Below are positions 47,701 through 56,623 of a DNA stretch of 58,965 nucleotides, piece after piece. This stretch comes from Saprospiraceae bacterium (lineage in GTDB: Bacteria; Bacteroidota; Bacteroidia; Chitinophagales; Saprospiraceae). The stretch is taken from positions 1 through 58,965 of the forward strand of contig JAJTER010000043.1 of the NCBI GenBank assembly GCA_021299835.1, in the 5' to 3' direction. The notes beneath the pieces were generated by a model, which was not told where the DNA came from, made no database searches, and worked only from the letters and a program-made list of their open reading frames with translations. The position numbers and the translations under genes were made by a program. Within the stretch, counting starts at the first letter, position 1. Each line of letters starts with the position of its first letter.

Positions 47701-48651
47701 TCAATTTACCTTAACAGAGGAAGGTTTTTGCTTTGTGGTATCTTTTTGAACAGGAGCAGGTGCAAATGGATCGGGCGCTTTGGGTTTAACGGGCGCAGAT
47801 TTTACATTTGTGTTTTTTACGGGGGCTGAACCATCTACATTGGTTGGAACAGGTAAGGTGGAATTTGTTTCCCACCAATTTTGTGTATTTGTTTTCATTG
47901 TATCAGCAGCAGAAGTTGCAGGTTGATTAGCTACAGGAGGAAATGTGGAATTCGGATCTGTTGCAGCAGGATAAGGATATGGATTGGTATTCAACCCATT
48001 ATTGTATAAATTATTGGTATTATTCATATTTATATATCCAGCTTCAGCCTGAATTTCTGTCCAGGTTAAAAACTTAAAAGGGGTAACTAACCATTTTTCA
48101 AGATAGGCGTCATCATATCTGGCTGCCATTTCTTTCATTTCATTAAAATGGCTTATGACCTCTGGCACTAATTTAAATAATTCCATAAAGAGAGCAATAA
48201 CAATGCCGCCATCTTCTTTGGATTGTCTTACATCCTGCAAAGGTTGTTGAAAGTTTTCAGCATAATATTGCGCTAATTCCCTAAAATTCAGCTCTAAGGA
48301 ACGAGAATAATCCTTTGGAAATTCTAAAATGTATTTAAGTTTCTTTTTATTGACAAAATCCATCTTCATATTTTCAAGCTCCTGATTAAACCTATCTGCC
48401 GTTTTATCATAGCCCGTTTTTACTTTTTGAATTTGATCAGGCTTATAATTATTCATTTCCGATTTAAAGGAGGAAACACTGTTTTCAGCTTCTCTTTTCA
48501 AATCTTTAAATTTAATCATAATTTCAGATTGAACAAATTTCCTCAGCGCAGGATCCAGTTGTTTATTGGAAGAGGCTGCTCCTTGAGCTAATGTAAATGA
48601 TTGATTTACGCAACTTAATAAAATAATGAGAATACATAGGATCTTTTTCAT
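47701..48651 (-). CDS. Secreted protein of unknown function, paralogue A, with Pro/Thr-rich tail
   Basis: No known family recognised. A signal peptide ends near FTLAQ. Residues about 30-215 align along their whole length with the 200-residue product of the gene just upstream: shared LDPALRKF/MDGALRAF, KFKDL, a Lys-rich DRFNQEL/DKFNAQL helix, FPKDYSRSL/FPEDYTSGL, KLVPEVIS/KLVPGMVS and PFKFLTWTEI/PYKFKTWEEI. Both are mostly helical by composition. This copy adds a C-terminal tail of about 100 residues rich in Pro, Thr, Asn and Ala, likely unstructured. It is followed one base later by the papain-like protease gene. Confidence 0.75.
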   Translation of the reverse strand: MKKILCILIILLSCVNQSFTLAQGAASSNKQLDPALRKFVQSEIMIKFKDLKREAENSVSSFKSEMNNYKPDQIQKVKTGYDKTADRFNQELENMKMDFVNKKKLKYILEFPKDYSRSLELNFRELAQYYAENFQQPLQDVRQSKEDGGIVIALFMELFKLVPEVISHFNEMKEMAARYDDAYLEKWLVTPFKFLTWTEIQAEAGYINMNNTNNLYNNGLNTNPYPYPAATDPNSTFPPVANQPATSAADTMKTNTQNWWETNSTLPVPTNVDGSAPVKNTNVKSAPVKPKAPDPFAPAPVQKDTTKQKPSSVKVN

Positions 48652-48672
48652 GGTATTATATTAATAACTTGA

Positions 48673-49275
48673 TTAATAATTAATTTCTTCCCAGGTTTTA
48701 AACTTGTAGGGGACAATTAACTTATCCTCCAAATAAGTATCTTCAAACTTTTTAACTGATGATCTTAATTCTGAGATACTTGACACCATTCCAGGAACTA
48801 ACTTAGCAAGTTCTGCAACGAGAGAAAGTAAAGAATTTCCATCAACGGTGGCATCCGTGACATCTTGGATAGTTAGCTGAAGATTACTTTGATAGAACGA
48901 GGTTAAATCATTGATGTCTGAAGTTAATCCACTGGTATAATCCTCTGGAAAATCCTGAATATATTGAAGCTTTCTTTCATTCATGAAATCAGCTTTGATA
49001 TCAAGTAGTTGGGCGTTGAATTTATCTACCGTTTTTTGATAAGCAGTTTTAACCCTATTGATATCTGCGGCAGAATAATTTTGTTTGTTTTCTTTGAAAG
49101 TAAGCACCAAATTTTCAGATTCCAATCGTAAATCCTTAAATTTTTGCATAAAAGGGGTTTCAATAAAGGCCCTTAAAGCTCCGTCCATTTTTTCCCTTTT
49201 CTGAGTAAATCCAACAAATGGATTCGTCAATAAAAAAATAAAAATGGGCATGATGAAGTAGATTCCCTTTTTCAT
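48673..49275 (-). CDS. Secreted protein of unknown function, paralogue B
   Basis: 200 residues with a signal peptide ending near FVGFTQ. The mature part is a helical domain shared with the gene downstream (see the 316-residue paralogue) and stops right after the shared KFKTWEEINY motif, so it lacks the Pro/Thr-rich tail. I know no named family. It lies 19 bases after the anti-sigma-like gene and 21 before its paralogue. Tandem duplication inside a sigma-led run suggests partner or dose roles in the same envelope process, which is inference. Confidence 0.75.
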   Translation of the reverse strand: MKKGIYFIMPIFIFLLTNPFVGFTQKREKMDGALRAFIETPFMQKFKDLRLESENLVLTFKENKQNYSAADINRVKTAYQKTVDKFNAQLLDIKADFMNERKLQYIQDFPEDYTSGLTSDINDLTSFYQSNLQLTIQDVTDATVDGNSLLSLVAELAKLVPGMVSSISELRSSVKKFEDTYLEDKLIVPYKFKTWEEINY

Positions 49276-49294
49276 AATGGTTACTGATTAAAAG

Positions 49295-50068
49295 TTAATT
49301 GAAATATTTTGCGATCTTCAATTTTTGTAAAAGAGCATCTGCTTCATTCTTATAAATAAAAAATTCATTTTCAGAGAGTTCTATTAACAAACGTTGATTT
49401 TCTTCCGACCATGACTTCAACTTTAATTCACATAACAAAAAACCATATTGACCCTGGTATTTAACCTCCTCATCTGCTGACTTTGAACTTTGAATAAAAG
49501 CATCGGAAGCAGCTGAAAAATTTCCTATTTGGTAATATGCATTTCCAAGTAAAAGTTGCCCGTTAAAAAAACGATCATCGTCCGGAGTAATAGAGGTTAA
49601 TAATGTTATGGCCATTTCACTTTTGTTATTTGAGATATAGTATGAAGCTTTCTCTAATATATCATCAGTAATCAAATTCGTTCCACGAACTTCCTGCATT
49701 TGTGGAACATAATTATTAGCCAGATGCTGATAAGAGTATTCATTTCCTATAAATAAATAGCTGGCTACACCTAAAATTAAGGATACCGAAGCGGCAATAG
49801 CCCATTTGTAGCTGGAAGGATTTAATTTCCTAATAACTGCGCCGGAAGATTCAGGTTTTTCTTGAGGCAATGGGAAAGCGTTTAATTTCTTTTTCAAATC
49901 CTGGGAAATAAAAGCCTCCATAAGTTCTTGAGCAAGGAGGTGTTTTTTAAATTCTTCGGCTAATGCAGGATTTTCTTGAATTTCCTTTTCAAGTTGCATT
50001 TTTTCGTCGCCAAATAAATCCTTATTGGCCAATGCCATCAGTTTTTCTGTGTACTCAGAGGTATTCAT
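49295..50068 (-). CDS. Membrane anti-sigma-like protein with periplasmic TPR-like domain
   Basis: 257 residues with a cytosolic N-terminal helical region (1-60) of the kind found in anti-sigma factors (MNTSEYTEKLMALANKDL, split here as EYTEKLMALANKDL). One membrane segment spans about 88-108, and the periplasmic part has TPR-like helices (GQLLLGNAYYQIGNFSAASDAF in parts). The start codon shares a base with the sigma stop (TAATG), so translation is coupled. The sigma/anti-sigma pairing is inferred from position and layout; no zinc-binding HxxxCxxC motif is seen. Confidence 0.8.
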   Translation of the reverse strand: MNTSEYTEKLMALANKDLFGDEKMQLEKEIQENPALAEEFKKHLLAQELMEAFISQDLKKKLNAFPLPQEKPESSGAVIRKLNPSSYKWAIAASVSLILGVASYLFIGNEYSYQHLANNYVPQMQEVRGTNLITDDILEKASYYISNNKSEMAITLLTSITPDDDRFFNGQLLLGNAYYQIGNFSAASDAFIQSSKSADEEVKYQGQYGFLLCELKLKSWSEENQRLLIELSENEFFIYKNEADALLQKLKIAKYFN

Positions 50069-50664
50069 TATGCTAAATTTTTTAAGTTGGTTGCCAATTC
50101 CGGCGAATTATCAATAAGTCCAAGTAATTTTTGATAACAACGAAATTTATGCTTTCTGGCATTATCGCCTGATGGAAGTCCCATTTCCTCCGCTATTTCA
50201 TTCATGGAGTAAGAAAGTTTCCATAAGGATAATATTTTGCTGCAATTTTCGCCTAACTGGCTGAATAAGGTCGCAACCATATTTTGTCCTTCATTATTAA
50301 GCATGGTATCCAACGGATTTTCTCCAGTAGATTGGTCATAAGGGGTAAAATCATCTTTTAATTCCACTCGTTTATTTTTCCTTTGCTGGTTGGACCAAAT
50401 GAATCGGCAAACACCGTAAAGATAACTTTCAATGGACCCACGGTCTTCATATTCATCCTGTCGAATTTTTCGATCCAGTGTAATAATTCCTTCGTGAAAC
50501 ACATCCCTTGCATCTTCCTCATTACCGCCATGATTAGTAACCATTTGCTTAATCTTAAAAAACAATCCTGTAACGTTATACAGGCTTGACAATGCTTGCT
50601 CTCTTTTAGAACCGCCAAAACGTATGGCAGCAGCTAAATCCATTGTTTCTAAACTACTATTCAT
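50068..50664 (-). CDS. ECF-type sigma-70 factor
   Basis: 198-residue RNA polymerase sigma factor with region 2 (about 25-90, with EEDARDVFHEGIITLDRKI in the core and GSIESYLYGVCRFIW) and region 4 (about 125-185, helix-turn-helix YSMNEIAEEMGLPSGDNARKHKF in parts). The short region between them and the length are typical of ECF factors. It starts the minus-strand run that ends with PorP/SprF and diverges from the TPR-CHAT gene across 137 bases. It probably controls its own run, and perhaps the divergent gene, when released by the downstream membrane protein. Confidence 0.9.
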   Translation of the reverse strand: MNSSLETMDLAAAIRFGGSKREQALSSLYNVTGLFFKIKQMVTNHGGNEEDARDVFHEGIITLDRKIRQDEYEDRGSIESYLYGVCRFIWSNQQRKNKRVELKDDFTPYDQSTGENPLDTMLNNEGQNMVATLFSQLGENCSKILSLWKLSYSMNEIAEEMGLPSGDNARKHKFRCYQKLLGLIDNSPELATNLKNLA

Positions 50665-50708
50665 AGTTAATATGTTTTTAAGACCAAATAATGTTCCGTT
50701 TTACATTA

Positions 50709-50716
50709 CAAAAATA
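50709..50716 (-). promoter_or_regulatory. Candidate -7 element for the sigma-led run
   Basis: Minus-strand TATTTTTG matches the housekeeping TAnnTTTG element 44 bases before the sigma ATG. No -33 TTG is seen at normal spacing, so a different recognition by the ECF factor itself remains possible. Confidence 0.3.
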
Positions 50717-50801
50717 TAATAATTCTGTTAATCTTTTTTTGATACATTTATGCTAATTAAATGGCTAATCCCTTTAATTTTATAGTGTTGAATACCTTAA
50801 C

Positions 50802-53552
50802 ATGATTAGATATTTACTTTATTTTGATAAAAATCTTTGGGTAAGCCTAATCCTTCTTTTGAATTTGGTTTGCATTAATTACAGTTGTAAAAAAAAGCAA
50901 TTGAATAAAGAAGAATTTCGAGAAAATTATGCAAGTTATGTTGATTTGGCTGAAAAGTACTATGATAATAATCAACTTGATTCAGCTTATTATTATTTAT
51001 TGAAAATTAAAAAATTATTCCCTGAACCACCACGAGACATTGATTCTACTTTGATAGGTTTACCTAACACATTAATGGGATTTTATTTTGAAGATATCAA
51101 TCAACCTGACTCAGCCTTGATTTATCACAAAATGGCATATCAGGATAGATTTCTGTATTTTGGTGAAAACCACCCAGAAACATCAAAATCCATTAATAAT
51201 TTAGGCTTATTATTTCAAAAATATTCAGAATATAATTCCGCTGAAGCATATTTTTCAAAAGCAATTTCTTTGGTTAAGGATTACCAGTTTTATCAAAAGG
51301 AATATTTAAAATACACCCTGAACTTAAGTAATAACTATTATTTAGAAAAAGACTTTCGAACCTCCCTAAATCTGTTAAATAATTTGTCTATTGGCCGGGA
51401 AGATGAAAATGTAGGAAATATATACCTTTCAAAAGCCAATAATTATATGTCTTTAAAAGACTTTAATAAGGCTATATACTTTTTAAATAAAGCATTTCCT
51501 TTATTTGACAAAAATTTACTAAGAAAAGCACAACTAGCAAATAACCTTGGTAACGCTTATAGTAGACTAAATCAAGAAACCAAGGCACTTTTGTATTATA
51601 AAATAGCCCTTGAAACTAGAAAACACATTCAAAATATCACCAATAATGAGCTAGGAGAAATTCATACAAATATTTCCTCATCTTATTTAAAGCTTTATGA
51701 ATTGGAAAAGGCTTCCTTTCATTTCGAACAGGCAAAAAAATACTACCTTAATAATAATCCTGTTAACCAGCTATCACTTTCAAATATAGAGGAGATAATT
51801 GGGCAATATCATTTATTGAGGTTTGACATTGAATCAGCAATAAAATCCTATGAGCAATCTCAATTTCTTCATGATTCCATATTAAATACGCCTTCCGTCG
51901 AAAGTGGTAACAGGTATTTGACGCTTGCAAATTTATATATGCAGCCACCATTCAGGGATACCTTTAAAGGATTATTTTATTTAAAGAAGGTAAATAAAGT
52001 TGGATCTGAATTACTCAAATTAGAAGCTCTTTTGCTTTCGACCTCCATTCTATTAAATAATAAAAAATATAGTGAGGCAAAAATAAATATAAAAAAAATA
52101 TTGAAAATTGAATCGCGAATTAATTTTGAAAATCCCATAAAACAAATTGAAATAAAATTACAAATCGCGACATTTTATGTAAACCTAGATGAAATTGGAA
52201 AATCAAGGTATATAAATAATCTAGCCTTTAAATTAATCAATGAATTATCTATAAAAAACGATATTCATTATTATCGAAATCTGTTAAAATATGAGTTTTT
52301 AGAAATTCAATGCTTTTTGAAAGGACAAAATGCTTCCATAGCCTCTATAAAGGCAAACGAAAAATATCAGTGGATTGACTCCATGCAATCTAATAAGCTT
52401 TTCTTAAAGAAGGATAGAATAATTAATGAACTGAAATCATCCTTCATTGATTATTTTTTCCTTGCAAAAATAGATGATAAAAAAGCCTTACTAAGTTCAT
52501 TTTATTACCCATATAATAAAAATAAATACCCTAAAAGAAAACATAATTCTCTTTTCATAAGATATAAGGTTGCTCAGGATAAAATAATCATTTGGACAGA
52601 AATAAATGAAAAAAGAGATGTTATCGTTAGGGAAATGGTTAATCCTTTAGATAAATCTATTTTATCTATTAGAAATGCCATAAGAGAAATGCCCTCTGCT
52701 GGGGAAAAATCTAAGGTAAATTACAAGGATATTTATCAAAATTTGATTGAAAAATTAAGTTCGAACCTATTACCTGACATTCCATTAGAAACAGAAAGCG
52801 TCCTGTTTTTCCCTGACCAGATACTTACTATATTACCCTTTGAAATTCTCGTCAATCCAAAAGACCCTAAAAAAAGATTGATAGAAAATTATCCCATTTC
52901 CTATCATTTCATTACATCTCTTGGAATTCAGAAAACCAGAAAAAAATTAAAACGAAAAATCTTAGCTTTTTCACCTGATTTTCAAAAGGATTCCAGAGGA
53001 TTTGCCAATTTGAAATATAGTGAGACTGAAATTAAAAAAATAAGTGAATACTACCCTACCGTACCATTTAAAAAAGGTGAAGCGAGTGTAAAAAATTTCA
53101 AAAAAGAAGCGTCGGCATACGAATGGATTCATTTAGCCACACATAGTGATCCAAATTTAAATTCTGAAGAAGGAGGAGCACTTATATTTTCAGAGAATAT
53201 CTATAAGAATGAACCCTCCATCCTTTATGCCAGTGAGATTAATTCCCTTAAAATCAGAGCAAATTTAGTTGTTTTGTCTGCTTGTCAATCTTCCATTGGA
53301 CATTATACACCTTCCCAAGGTATGAATGGAATAGCTCAGGCATTTTTAAATGCGGGAGCACAATCCGTAGTTACCAGTTTGTGGCAGGTGGATGATAGAA
53401 GTACAGCGAAGTTTATGGAAATCTTTTACTATTATTTATCCAAAGGATACACCAAAAATAAGGCACTTCAAAACACCAAAAAGAAAATGATGCATAAAAT
53501 GCCTTATTATTGGGCGCCCTTTATATTAATGGGTGAATCCGGGAATATTTGA
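50802..53552 (+). CDS. TPR-CHAT protease lipoprotein
   Basis: 916 residues. The N-terminus has a hydrophobic segment ending in NYSCKKK, a lipobox form common in Bacteroidota lipoproteins, so envelope attachment is likely. Residues about 40-480 hold TPR repeats (SINNLGLLFQKYSEYNSAEAYF-type; ANNLGNAYSRLNQETKALLYY-type). The C-terminal CHAT domain (about 620-916), a caspase-clan protease, has the pair H781 in HLATHSDPN and C828 in VVLSACQSSIG, then AGAQSVVTSLWQVDD. Both catalytic residues are intact. CHAT proteases elsewhere act in type III-E CRISPR (Craspase) and separase-like roles, but those are cytosolic; an envelope form is less understood. It diverges from the sigma gene and overlaps the next convergent gene by 27 bases. 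Confidence 0.92.
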   Translation: MIRYLLYFDKNLWVSLILLLNLVCINYSCKKKQLNKEEFRENYASYVDLAEKYYDNNQLDSAYYYLLKIKKLFPEPPRDIDSTLIGLPNTLMGFYFEDINQPDSALIYHKMAYQDRFLYFGENHPETSKSINNLGLLFQKYSEYNSAEAYFSKAISLVKDYQFYQKEYLKYTLNLSNNYYLEKDFRTSLNLLNNLSIGREDENVGNIYLSKANNYMSLKDFNKAIYFLNKAFPLFDKNLLRKAQLANNLGNAYSRLNQETKALLYYKIALETRKHIQNITNNELGEIHTNISSSYLKLYELEKASFHFEQAKKYYLNNNPVNQLSLSNIEEIIGQYHLLRFDIESAIKSYEQSQFLHDSILNTPSVESGNRYLTLANLYMQPPFRDTFKGLFYLKKVNKVGSELLKLEALLLSTSILLNNKKYSEAKINIKKILKIESRINFENPIKQIEIKLQIATFYVNLDEIGKSRYINNLAFKLINELSIKNDIHYYRNLLKYEFLEIQCFLKGQNASIASIKANEKYQWIDSMQSNKLFLKKDRIINELKSSFIDYFFLAKIDDKKALLSSFYYPYNKNKYPKRKHNSLFIRYKVAQDKIIIWTEINEKRDVIVREMVNPLDKSILSIRNAIREMPSAGEKSKVNYKDIYQNLIEKLSSNLLPDIPLETESVLFFPDQILTILPFEILVNPKDPKKRLIENYPISYHFITSLGIQKTRKKLKRKILAFSPDFQKDSRGFANLKYSETEIKKISEYYPTVPFKKGEASVKNFKKEASAYEWIHLATHSDPNLNSEEGGALIFSENIYKNEPSILYASEINSLKIRANLVVLSACQSSIGHYTPSQGMNGIAQAFLNAGAQSVVTSLWQVDDRSTAKFMEIFYYYLSKGYTKNKALQNTKKKMMHKMPYYWAPFILMGESGNI

Positions 53553-56552
53553 TTTATCCTGCCATTTACTTAAGAGATTATCAACCTCCATTTTTAATGA
53601 TTTAAATCTATCATAAGCATCTTTTCCCGGAAGTTGATCAGCTGTATTCAACATTTCCCGTAGATATGATATTTGATCTATTAACATTGGCTGACTATAC
53701 GCTACAGATTTAGAAGTAATTAAATCCTTTTCCATATCAGTACAAAAAGAATAAGCCTTTGATGATTTATCTAAATTTTGTAACGAATCTTTTAATTGAG
53801 CTGCCAAATCTTTTGCTTGCCACTCTAAATCGCGAATTTGCAATAACAATTCAACCTGTTGTTTCAAAACATCAGGAGTTATTTGGTTCATTTGTAATCT
53901 GGGATCCATTAATAATTGAAAATATTGGGTATATTTTTTCTGACCATAACTAAACTCGATAAGGTAATTTCCAGGAGCAACTAACACCCCATTTTTACCA
54001 TTTGCGCTAAATCCTGTATATCTCATATCCCAGGAAAATCGATGAATACCATTTTCTATTTTCAGATCAGTTTTAAAACCTTTTGTTCTAAATCCAGTGG
54101 CCATATCCACTTTACCTGATGATGGATCTTCCGTTGTTTTTTCATCAGCACTGGAAAATACCCGAACCAATCTACCTTTATCATCAGTAATTTTCAGTGT
54201 TAAAATTGTATCTTTTTGGTTTGGAATATAATACTCAAAAAATACAGCGGGTGAAGGGTATTTTGTCATATCAGTTGATGAACTTGCCTGATAACGCATT
54301 CTATATTGAGGATTTGGCTTTAAAAAAGTAAAATCGGATTCATTTTCCATTTTCTTCCATGTTCTAATGGTCTGAATATTATCCAAAACATAAAATCCTC
54401 TTCCCATGGTTGACAGCACAAGGTCATTATTTTTAATTTTTAGATCGGAAACAGGCGTTATTGGAAGATTAAGTTGGAAGGGGGCCCAAGATTCCCCATC
54501 ATTTAAGGAAAGAAATAAACCATATTCCGTTCCAGCGTATAAAATACCAGGCACTTCCGGATCTTCCCTAACAACCCTAACCGGATAATCTGGAGGAATT
54601 CCATTGGCACCATTTGTCAATAATTTCCAAGATTTCCCGTAATCAGAAGATTTATAAATGTAGGGCTTCCAATCTCCAAGCTGGTATCTAAGCACGGAAA
54701 AATAGGCTTTACCTTTTTGATGAATAGAAGGCTCAATACAATCAATTCTTCCACCTGAAGGCAGGGAAGCCGGCGTAATATTTTTCCATATTTTTCCTTC
54801 ATCCATAGTTAAATACAGAGGACCATCATTAGAACCTGTATAAATCACCCCTTTTTCTAAAGGAGATACAGCAATATCATAAAGGGTACTATAATACTCT
54901 TCACCTGTTACATCTCTCGTAATGGGACCGCCAGAAATAACCTGTGTTTCAGGAGTTCTTTCAGTAAGGTCAGGAGAAATACGCATCCAGGATTTTCCAC
55001 CGTCCATGGTTTTATGTAAATATTGGGAACCATAATACACTGTATTAGGATCAAAAGGAGAAACCTCTATGGGAGTTACCCTTTGAAAGCGGTAAGTCAA
55101 TTTATCAGGTTCATGGCCATAAATATTTGATGCTCCTATATAATACTGCATTTCCTGACCAGTTTTTTTATTAAAAACACCAAATCTGCCTTTACAATTC
55201 GCATAAACCAGGTCAGGATTTCCAGGCATAGGAACAGCGGGACCAGTTTCACATCCCCCCACTTCGATCCAAAAATTATCTGTCCTGTTTAAAGCATTAA
55301 AAGGAGGCAATACAGGTAAAGCAATGGTAGTATTATCTTGTTGACCAGCATATAACCAATAGGGAAATTGATCATCTATATCTACCTGATACAGTTCAGC
55401 AGTAGATTGATTCTCTTGAGTAGACCAGGTTTGACCTGCATTTCTCGTCACATTGGCTCCGCCATCATTTGCCTGAATCCAAATATCAGGTTGTTTAGGA
55501 TTTATCCAAATATCATGATTATCACCATGGGGTGTATTTAGTGTGTTCCAGGATTTGCCTAAGTCTTTAGAAGACCAAAGAGAAGTAGAATTAACTATCA
55601 TCCAATCGGGATTAACCGGATGAACATCTATATTACAGTAATAGAAAGGTCTATCTAACAGAGGAGCAAAAGAACTTATTTTACTCCAGTTAAGACCTTT
55701 ATCTTCTGAAAGATAGACGCCTCCCTGGCCTTTATCCGCTTCAATCAGTGCATAAACTCTATCGGGAGAAGCGGGAGAAGTAGCCAGATCAATTTTACCA
55801 ATTAGTCCGTCAGGCAGACCAGTTTTCATATTTTCCCAAGTATTTCCACCGTCAAGAGATCTAAAAACACCACCCACATTTGCACCGGAAATAATAGTCC
55901 AGGGTTTCCTGTCAACTCGCCATGAACCGGCATAAATAATATTTTGATTGGTTGGATGCAATTCAAGATCACTAAACCCAACAGAATCATTTAAATACAA
56001 TATTTTCTTCCAGTGAGCACCACCATCCTCTGTTTTGAAAATACCTCTATCCTCATTTGGTGCAAAAGCATTACCGATGGCAGCTACATAGACTATATCA
56101 GCATTTAAAGGATCTATTTCTACTGCCCCAATATGTGCTGTATTTTCAAGGCCTAAAAACGACCAGGTTACCCCTTGGTCAACAGATTTATACATTCCTT
56201 TTCCAGCAATGACATTACTTCTTATACCATCGGAACCTGTTCCACAATAAATGATTTGAGCATTTGAAGGAGCCATTCTAATAGCACCAATAGAAGGGCT
56301 TTTAAAATATTTATCGGAGACAGGCAACCAATTTTGTCCATAATCTGAAGATTTCCAAACACCTCCACCTGTGGAACCCAAAAAGAAAACACTGGGCACA
56401 TCAGCATGACCGGTTACCGTTGTGACTCTCCCTCCACGAGTTGGACCCAAAGACCTAAAAGAAAAGGATGGATTTAAAGGAATAGTATTTTGACTAACTA
56501 AAGTAAAGGAAGAGAGAAAAAGACTAAAAAGAATGTAAAACGGAGTTTTCAT
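53526..56552 (-). CDS. Secreted VPS10/BNR-repeat (sortilin-like) beta-propeller protein
   Basis: 1008 residues with a signal peptide ending near TLVSQN. Residues about 25-720 contain many BNR/Asp-box units (SSDYGQNW, SVDQGVTW, SLDGGNTW, SEDKGLNW, TMDGGKSW, SNDGPLYLTMDEGKIW in part), forming a VPS10/sialidase-like propeller. The C-terminal part has a beta domain (FSWDMRYTGFSANGKNGVLVAPGNY in parts) and then helices. Such proteins are often named glycosyl hydrolases, but a sialidase active site is not evident. No type IX sorting domain is visible at the C-terminus. The 3' end overlaps the CHAT gene. Confidence 0.9.
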   Translation of the reverse strand: MKTPFYILFSLFLSSFTLVSQNTIPLNPSFSFRSLGPTRGGRVTTVTGHADVPSVFFLGSTGGGVWKSSDYGQNWLPVSDKYFKSPSIGAIRMAPSNAQIIYCGTGSDGIRSNVIAGKGMYKSVDQGVTWSFLGLENTAHIGAVEIDPLNADIVYVAAIGNAFAPNEDRGIFKTEDGGAHWKKILYLNDSVGFSDLELHPTNQNIIYAGSWRVDRKPWTIISGANVGGVFRSLDGGNTWENMKTGLPDGLIGKIDLATSPASPDRVYALIEADKGQGGVYLSEDKGLNWSKISSFAPLLDRPFYYCNIDVHPVNPDWMIVNSTSLWSSKDLGKSWNTLNTPHGDNHDIWINPKQPDIWIQANDGGANVTRNAGQTWSTQENQSTAELYQVDIDDQFPYWLYAGQQDNTTIALPVLPPFNALNRTDNFWIEVGGCETGPAVPMPGNPDLVYANCKGRFGVFNKKTGQEMQYYIGASNIYGHEPDKLTYRFQRVTPIEVSPFDPNTVYYGSQYLHKTMDGGKSWMRISPDLTERTPETQVISGGPITRDVTGEEYYSTLYDIAVSPLEKGVIYTGSNDGPLYLTMDEGKIWKNITPASLPSGGRIDCIEPSIHQKGKAYFSVLRYQLGDWKPYIYKSSDYGKSWKLLTNGANGIPPDYPVRVVREDPEVPGILYAGTEYGLFLSLNDGESWAPFQLNLPITPVSDLKIKNNDLVLSTMGRGFYVLDNIQTIRTWKKMENESDFTFLKPNPQYRMRYQASSSTDMTKYPSPAVFFEYYIPNQKDTILTLKITDDKGRLVRVFSSADEKTTEDPSSGKVDMATGFRTKGFKTDLKIENGIHRFSWDMRYTGFSANGKNGVLVAPGNYLIEFSYGQKKYTQYFQLLMDPRLQMNQITPDVLKQQVELLLQIRDLEWQAKDLAAQLKDSLQNLDKSSKAYSFCTDMEKDLITSKSVAYSQPMLIDQISYLREMLNTADQLPGKDAYDRFKSLKMEVDNLLSKWQDKSNIPGFTH

Positions 56553-56600
56553 AAAAAAAGGTATATTTTAGCTAATGATAGCATAAAATACACCTTTTTT
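56552..56600 (-). terminator. Terminator hairpin after pdhB
   Basis: A 17-base stem with one mismatch (arms 56554-56570 and 56584-56600) and, on the minus strand, a T run follows it. It sits between pdhB and the ATG of the BNR-repeat gene, so the latter needs its own promoter or read-through. Confidence 0.75.
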
Positions 56601-56623
56601 CAAGATTTTTTAAATTTAACGCT

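Noticed and set aside
50752-50769. Two GCTAAT direct repeats in the sigma-CHAT gap
   Set aside because: Six-base matches in an AT-rich gap are easily due to chance; no third copy or match near other genes was seen.
53526-56552. Sialidase assignment for the BNR-repeat protein
   Set aside because: Asp-box repeats are present, but an arginine triad and other sialidase site residues are not recognisable; VPS10/propeller is the safer call.
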